Assembly: GCF_000024065.1 (NCBI RefSeq) | Contig: NC_013174.1 | Span: forward strand, 1,178,001 to 1,242,000 | Direction of reading: 5' to 3' | From: Jonesia denitrificans DSM 20603 | Lineage (GTDB): Bacteria; Actinomycetota; Actinomycetes; Actinomycetales; Cellulomonadaceae | Length of the DNA: 64,000 bases | In this document: positions 59,684 to 64,000 of the stretch, piece by piece | Numbering within the stretch: position 1 is the stretch's first letter | Layout of the letters: every line of letters begins with the position of its first letter | Made by a program: the position numbers and the translations under genes | Notes under the pieces: model-generated | What the model saw: the letters and a program-made list of their open reading frames with translations, nothing else | The model's database searches: none | What the model was told of the DNA's origin: nothing

Positions 59684-61282
59684 GTGATTACTGCCACTGG
59701 TGTGGAGCTTCGGATCGGGGCACGAACCCTGTTACAACCCACAAGTTTTCGGGTCGGCCCCGGCGACAGAATCGGGTTAGTGGGGCGTAACGGCGCGGGC
59801 AAAACAACCCTCACCCGGGTGCTTGCCGGGGAAGGACAAGCCACAGATGGGTCAGTGTCCCGCAGTGGGGTGATTGGATACCTTCCACAAGACCCGCGTC
59901 CGTCTGACCCCACAACAAGCGCGAAAGACCACATTCTTTCCATCCGTGACTTGCATAATCTTGCTGCGTTGATGGCGAAAATAGAAGAGCAAATGGCGTC
60001 ATCTGATCCGAAGGTGATGGCTAAAGCACTGGATCGCTATCCGAAAGTGGAAGCACGCTTTCTTGCGGCGGGTGGTTATGCCGCGCAGAGCGAAGCACTA
60101 CGCATTGCGGCGAACTTGGGGTTGGACAACACGCTCTTGAACCATGGGCTGGGGGAGTTGTCCGGTGGTCAACGCAGACGGGTGGAACTTGCCCGCATTT
60201 TGTTCTCTGGTGGTGAAACGCTGTTGCTTGATGAGCCCACCAACCACCTTGACGCTGACTCGATTATCTGGCTGCGCGACTATTTGCGCACCTACGAGGG
60301 CGGTCTCATCGTGATCTCCCACGACAACGAATTCATGCGCGCCATTGTGAACAAGGTTTATCACCTTGACGCCAACCGTGGCGTTCTTGATCAGTACAAC
60401 ATGGGGTGGGACGCCTACCTGCAACAACGGCAAGATGATGAACGCCGCCGCCGCCGGGAGCGTGCAAACGCAGAAAAGAAAGCGTCAGCACTCGTTGCAC
60501 AGGCAGAGAAGATGCGCGCGAAAGCCACAAAGGCGGTTGCTGCGCAGAACATGTTGAAACGTGCTGAGCGGATGATGGAAGGACTTGATGAACAGCGGGC
60601 AGCGGACAAGGTCGCGAAATTGCGGTTTCCAACCCCCGCGCCCTGCGGGCGAGTACCGCTCACCGGTTCTGCGCTGTCAAAAAGCTATGGGTCGTTAGAA
60701 GTTTTTACCGGTGTTGACCTCGCAATCGACAGGGGATCCCGAGTGGTGATTCTTGGGTTCAACGGTGCGGGAAAAACAACACTGCTCCGAGTGCTCGCGG
60801 GGGTTGAAGAACCCACATCAGGCACTGTTGAAGCAGGCCATGGTCTCAAATTGGGTTACTACGCCCAAGAACATGACACTCTTGATCTTGATCTGACAGT
60901 TGTTGAGAATCTGCGCCACGCCGCTCCTGACCTCACCGATACACAAGTACGGTCAGTACTTGGATCATTCCTGTTCTCCGGTGACGACGCAGATAAACCC
61001 ACCCGCGTGCTTTCTGGTGGTGAAAAGACACGGCTTGCTCTGGCGACCCTCGTGGTGTCCTCAGCAAATGTGCTACTCCTTGACGAACCCACAAACAACC
61101 TTGATCCGGCGTCTCGGGCAGAGATCCTGGGGGCGCTTGCTACCTATGAGGGGGCAGTCATTATGGTGACTCACGATGAAGGGGCCGTCGATGCGCTGTC
61201 GCCAGACCGAGTATTACTCCTACCCGACGGTGACGAAGACTTGTGGAACGACTCCTACCGCGACCTCGTCGCTCTTGCGTGA
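59684..61282 (+). CDS. ABC-F family ATPase
   Basis: 532 aa, two fused ABC domains with no membrane segment. First domain: Walker A GRNGAGKTTLTRV, signature LSGGQRRRVELARIL, Walker B LLLDEPTNHLD. A charged linker with coiled-coil (RRRRRERANAEKKASALVAQAEKMRA) separates the domains. Second domain: GFNGAGKTTLLRV, LSGGEKTRLALATL, LLLDEPTNNLD. ABC-F proteins act on ribosomes (translation factors or antibiotic protection) or as EttA/Uup-like factors; which applies is unknown. GTG 59684 (VITATGVEL, the usual actinobacterial opening) lies six bases after AAAGGA. Confidence 0.93.
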   Translation: MITATGVELRIGARTLLQPTSFRVGPGDRIGLVGRNGAGKTTLTRVLAGEGQATDGSVSRSGVIGYLPQDPRPSDPTTSAKDHILSIRDLHNLAALMAKIEEQMASSDPKVMAKALDRYPKVEARFLAAGGYAAQSEALRIAANLGLDNTLLNHGLGELSGGQRRRVELARILFSGGETLLLDEPTNHLDADSIIWLRDYLRTYEGGLIVISHDNEFMRAIVNKVYHLDANRGVLDQYNMGWDAYLQQRQDDERRRRRERANAEKKASALVAQAEKMRAKATKAVAAQNMLKRAERMMEGLDEQRAADKVAKLRFPTPAPCGRVPLTGSALSKSYGSLEVFTGVDLAIDRGSRVVILGFNGAGKTTLLRVLAGVEEPTSGTVEAGHGLKLGYYAQEHDTLDLDLTVVENLRHAAPDLTDTQVRSVLGSFLFSGDDADKPTRVLSGGEKTRLALATLVVSSANVLLLDEPTNNLDPASRAEILGALATYEGAVIMVTHDEGAVDALSPDRVLLLPDGDEDLWNDSYRDLVALA

Positions 61283-61301
61283 CGCGACAAGCCCGTCGAC
61301 C

Positions 61302-62213
61302 TCAATCAACAAACAAAGAATCCTCGTAGTCCGCATCGACGTCCTTTATGTGTCGCGTCTTTCGTTGCCCCGCACCGTGTTGCTTGCCAGTCCTGGAGGT
61401 CCCCTCTTGGGCGTTCAATGCGGCAAAAGGGTTATATTCTGACGATACTGGTGCACGGCGTGAACGGTGTTCCCGCACGACGAGCACAAAGAAACCAGCG
61501 CCGGCACCAATAGCAAAGACCCACCACTGCAGTGCGTAGGACAAATGTGACCCGGGGTCCGTGTCAGGTTCGGGCAATGCCCGCATTGCGGTGGTTGGGG
61601 CAGGGTCTTCTTCGATCAGTGATCCATAGACATGTTCGTACACCGGCATCGTGGGCCACTGCTCCAACCCGCCATACGTGGCCCCCGCAACCAGCGCATC
61701 GGTCACCGTAATGGACTGCACTTGGCCATCAGGTGCGTCACGCCCCACGCGTGCCTCACTGTGGCGAAGATGCACGGTCACTGTCACAAGACCTGTGGGA
61801 GGAGCTGGGATCGTCGATGGGCGGGTGACGTCAACGTCATAGGGAACCCAACCACGGTTGACAAGAAGGACAGCACCGTCTTCCGTTTCCAACGGAACTA
61901 ACACGTGCACGGAAGGTGTTGAAGCGATAGGGCGGTTTCGCAATAACGCTGTTGCCTGTGGTACGTAGGTACCACGCACAGATACTGGTGTCCACACCTG
62001 GGAGTCGGAGATCGCGTCGCTAGGGGAGGGAACCACTTCACTCAAAGCAACCGGATCAGCTGAGTAGTTCACCGCAATTGTGTCAATGCGTGCGTCCTTA
62101 TTGACATGACGACTCCACTGCCAGCGTCCCAACGAAAGACACAAAATCACCACGACAGCGACAGCCAAAGCAATCCCCAACCACTGGAGAAAAGAACGCG
62201 GTTGGGACCTCAC
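61302..62213 (-). CDS. SURF1-family cytochrome oxidase assembly protein
   Basis: 303 aa. Two transmembrane helices flank an extracytoplasmic domain: WLGIALAVAVVVILCLSLGRWQW near residues 11-33 and LQWWVFAIGAGAGFFVLVVREHR near 227-250. GTYVP, LLRNRP, VLVNRGWVP and SHLSYALQWW are SURF1 signatures. It assists assembly of the aa3 oxidase (heme a insertion), in line with ctaA in this window. A charged C-terminal tail (about 50 residues, TSRTGKQHGAGQRKTRH) is predicted to be cytoplasmic and disordered. Confidence 0.9.
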   Translation of the reverse strand: MRSQPRSFLQWLGIALAVAVVVILCLSLGRWQWSRHVNKDARIDTIAVNYSADPVALSEVVPSPSDAISDSQVWTPVSVRGTYVPQATALLRNRPIASTPSVHVLVPLETEDGAVLLVNRGWVPYDVDVTRPSTIPAPPTGLVTVTVHLRHSEARVGRDAPDGQVQSITVTDALVAGATYGGLEQWPTMPVYEHVYGSLIEEDPAPTTAMRALPEPDTDPGSHLSYALQWWVFAIGAGAGFFVLVVREHRSRRAPVSSEYNPFAALNAQEGTSRTGKQHGAGQRKTRHIKDVDADYEDSLFVD

Positions 62214-62461
62214 GCAGGATCCCCTGGGATCACACGGTCAAGCTCAGAAACCGGAACTGTGTCACGCAAGAAATTGCGGGCCCCCAAAAAGCGCTCCAAA
62301 TGGTCGCGGTGGTCTTGGCACGACAACCACACCTTGCGGCGTTCGGGGGTGTGAATTTTGGGGTTATTCCACAACAGTCCCCACACGGCAACTGCCCGAC
62401 ACCCTTTCCCAGAGCAGATCAACTCGTCGACAGGATCTGCGATTCCTAGCACGTCAGTCAT
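62210..62461 (-). CDS. small Cys/His protein, actinobacterial hypothetical
   Basis: 83 aa. A C-x4-C pair (LICSGKGCRA) and a later C-x2-H (LSCQDHRDHL) could form a zinc ribbon. FLGARNFLRDTVPVSELDRVIPGDP ends it. Similar short proteins next to SURF1 in actinobacteria are sometimes annotated acetone carboxylase, a label I would not trust. Start: ATG 62461, overlapping the DUF3099 gene by eight bases; the frame to 62524 is possible. It overlaps the SURF1 start by four bases. Confidence 0.7.
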   Translation of the reverse strand: MTDVLGIADPVDELICSGKGCRAVAVWGLLWNNPKIHTPERRKVWLSCQDHRDHLERFLGARNFLRDTVPVSELDRVIPGDPA

Positions 62462-62783
62462 GACTCTCCTTGGAAGGTGGAGTGTTCTCGTCCTCATCAC
62501 CTGACTGGACAACAGGCGCATCAAGCTGGTGCCACTGCATCGGATTGTCCATAGTATGAGTTGTCAAACGCCCCATGTTTGATCCCACCACGGCGATATA
62601 TGGAAGGAAAATTGCCGCACCAATAAGTACCCACTGAAGTGCACCCGAGGCAAAATACGCGCCGATGAAACAGGCAAACCGAATGCCCATCTGAATGGAG
62701 TACACACGAATGCGACGCCCCTGGTCCTGGGCAAGGGACGTGGGGGCGCTGGTAATCGAGGGAGCAGCAGAACGCCTGTGCAC
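62454..62783 (-). CDS. DUF3099 membrane protein
   Basis: About 109 aa. Two closely spaced hydrophobic helices (GIRFACFIGAYFASGALQWVLIGAAIFLPYIAVV) follow a short basic N-terminus (HRRSAAPSITSAPTS) and precede an acidic tail. The pattern is that of DUF3099. Start: GTG 62783 lies seven bases after TAGAAT (62791-62796, minus strand), suggesting a leaderless mRNA; GTG 62789 would add two residues. Function unknown. First gene of a three-gene minus-strand unit with the Cys/His protein and SURF1. Confidence 0.78.
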   Translation of the reverse strand: MHRRSAAPSITSAPTSLAQDQGRRIRVYSIQMGIRFACFIGAYFASGALQWVLIGAAIFLPYIAVVGSNMGRLTTHTMDNPMQWHQLDAPVVQSGDEDENTPPSKESHD

Positions 62784-62856
62784 CCACACTATTCTACGCT
62801 CCCTGACAATTTTGTAGGATCCCTACGAACTTCACCAGGACATGGCGGGCGTTTCG

Positions 62857-62887
62857 TTGGCACTGCGGGCAGGCCCTCTTCTATAGA
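62857..62887 (+). promoter_or_regulatory. candidate fabG promoter
   Basis: TTGGCA (62857-62862), 19 bases, TATAGA (62882-62887). Shine-Dalgarno GAAGGAG follows before GTG 62924, so this transcript has a normal leader. Confidence 0.4.
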
Positions 62888-62923
62888 TTACCTACAGACC
62901 ACAGCAACGACGAAGGAGCGCAC

Positions 62924-63640
62924 GTGAGCGAGACCACCACACGAGTTGTCCTAGTGACTGGGGCGAACCGCGGAATCGGGCGAGCCATCGCCGAAGCATT
63001 TGTGGCCCAAGGAGACACCGTGGCCACAATCTACCGCAGCGGAGACCTGCCACATGGAGTCCACGGATATGTGGGAGACGTCACCTCCACTACCGACATT
63101 GACGCCGCGTTTACCCGCATCGAAGCAGACTTAGGGCCAGTCACAGTTTTGGTCGCCAACGCGGGGATCACCCGTGACCAGCTACTCATGCGCATGAGTG
63201 ATGAAGAGTTCGACCAGGTTGTGGACGTCAACCTCACTGGTGCGTTCCGGTGTGCACGTCGCGCATCAAAAGGCATGATCAAAGCGCGCAATGGCCGCAT
63301 CATCTTCATCTCATCCGTCGTTGGCCTATACGGCGGACCTGGCCAAGTAAACTATTCGGCGTCCAAAGCAGGGCTGGTGGGTATGGCACGGTCCATTACC
63401 CGCGAACTAGGCTCACGCTCAATCACTGCCAACGTTGTCGCACCAGGGTTCATTAACACGGACATGACCCAAGCTCTGCCTGAAGCAACTCAAAAGACCT
63501 ACAAGTCCTCCATTCCTGCCGGTCGGTTCGCAGAGCCCCATGAGGTTGCAGCTGCCGTCCAATTCCTCGCTTCCGAGCAGGCCGGATACATTTCTGGTGC
63601 CGTCATCCCCGTGGATGGCGGACTGGGAATGGGTCACTAA
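62924..63640 (+). CDS. fabG: 3-oxoacyl-ACP reductase
   Basis: A 238-aa short-chain dehydrogenase for NADPH-dependent reduction of 3-oxoacyl-ACP in fatty-acid elongation. The TGANRGIG cofactor motif lies at residues ~12-19, NAG at ~84, catalytic Ser in FISSVVG and Tyr-Lys in VNYSASKAGLVG. It sits directly upstream of fabI, a typical actinobacterial fabG-fabI pair, which distinguishes it from general dehydrogenases. GTG 62924 has GAAGGAG six bases before it. Confidence 0.93.
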   Translation: MSETTTRVVLVTGANRGIGRAIAEAFVAQGDTVATIYRSGDLPHGVHGYVGDVTSTTDIDAAFTRIEADLGPVTVLVANAGITRDQLLMRMSDEEFDQVVDVNLTGAFRCARRASKGMIKARNGRIIFISSVVGLYGGPGQVNYSASKAGLVGMARSITRELGSRSITANVVAPGFINTDMTQALPEATQKTYKSSIPAGRFAEPHEVAAAVQFLASEQAGYISGAVIPVDGGLGMGH

Positions 63641-63686
63641 AAACCTGACGTTCCTGCAGCGTACCCCACCCACTGAAAGGCTCACT

Positions 63687-64000
63687 ATGTCACTTCTGGC
63701 CGGTAAAAAAATCCTCATCACCGGGGTGTTAACACAGCACTCGATCGCGTTTCACGTTGCCCGTCTTGCGCAAGAGCAAGGCGCAACCGTCATCCTCACG
63801 TCCTTTGGACGACAGATGAAGCTCACGCAAGCTATCGCGAAGCGTCTGCCTGAACCTGCCCCAGTCCTCACCCTGGATGTGACGAATCGCGAGGACCTCG
63901 ACACGCTGAAAGACCGTGTTCTTGAACACGTTGATGGGCTTGATGGTGTTGTCCATTCCATTGGGTTTGCCCCCCAGTCCGTCATGGGTGGCAACTTCCT
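63687..64000 (+). CDS. fabI: enoyl-ACP reductase, InhA/FabI type (3' end outside window)
   Basis: First 104 residues of an SDR-like enoyl-ACP reductase. LAGKKILITGVLTQHSIAFHVARLAQEQGA is the InhA-type Gly-rich NADH region, and LDGVVHSIGFAPQSVMG follows (the SIGF motif of FabI). It catalyses the last reductive step of each elongation cycle. GAAAGG precedes ATG 63687. The gene is cut by the window edge. Forty-six bases separate it from fabG; probably one operon. Confidence 0.93.
   Translation, partial: MSLLAGKKILITGVLTQHSIAFHVARLAQEQGATVILTSFGRQMKLTQAIAKRLPEPAPVLTLDVTNREDLDTLKDRVLEHVDGLDGVVHSIGFAPQSVMGGNF

Noticed and set aside
59524-59943. 140-residue N-terminal extension of BioY
   Set aside because: It reads through the divergent promoter region into the ABC-F gene; TTG 59523 has a Shine-Dalgarno and precedes the conserved BioY core.

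Overview
The window looks like a chromosomal segment of a mid-GC Gram-positive actinobacterium in the Micrococcales. The evidence is actinobacterial-type 16S/23S/5S genes with no tRNA in the spacer, many GTG/TTG starts, SteA/SteB and TlyA homologues, a SufR-SufBDC-SufS-SufU-SufT cluster, DUF3099 next to FabG/FabI, and a secreted GH48-CBM2 cellulase. The gene set and 16S sequence resemble the cellulolytic genus Jonesia, but that is recollection, not a search result.

Layout. 1-3.6 kb: pheST (pheS cut at its 5' end). 4.1-12.7 kb: a complete arginine cluster argCJBDFRGH, mostly with 4-base start/stop overlaps, then a P-loop kinase and tyrS. 15.3-20.5 kb: one rrn operon (16S-23S-5S) closed by a terminator. 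20.7-33.3 kb: a long collinear run consisting of an RG-repeat/TPR protein, a HAD phosphatase, a 49-aa protein, tlyA, nadK, recN, steA, steB, an MraY/WecA-like membrane protein, a MurJ-like flippase and a GT4 glycosyltransferase, leading into pyrG and a Nudix hydrolase. 36-38.6 kb: the GH48 cellulase with its own leader and a 21-bp-stem terminator. 38.6-42 kb (minus): heme A synthase, a YczE-like membrane protein and an ABC-2 exporter. 42.2-49.2 kb: sufR and the Suf iron-sulfur operon. 49.3-50.6 kb (minus): two sister lipoproteins. 50.8-51.7 kb: ohrR-ohr peroxide defence. 51.8-53 kb (minus): an NYN-domain protein. 53.1-56.5 kb: aspartase, a PPOX-fold flavoprotein (minus), asparaginase and a DUF3995 membrane protein. 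56.5-59.5 kb (minus): a zinc metallopeptidase and the biotin transporter bioY-ecfA-ecfT. 59.7-61.3 kb: an ABC-F ATPase. 61.3-62.8 kb (minus): SURF1, a small Cys/His protein and DUF3099. 62.9-64 kb: fabG and the start of fabI.

How it works together. Most of the window is housekeeping: arginine synthesis under ArgR, translation (PheST, TyrS, rRNA, TlyA), Fe-S assembly, fatty-acid elongation, oxidase maturation (CtaA, SURF1) and biotin uptake. Asparaginase plus aspartase would take asparagine to fumarate. The less ordinary parts are: the synonymous-only RG repeat array directly behind the rrn operon; the SteAB/MraY-like/MurJ/GT4 envelope set; the sister lipoproteins sharing an almost identical 131-bp block; the large number of genes whose -10 box sits exactly 6-7 bases before the start codon (leaderless mRNAs); and several undescribed hairpins and operator-like repeats. 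I saw no CRISPR array, prophage, insertion sequence or tRNA gene. I cannot point to a clearly new biological system. The best candidates are listed in the findings.
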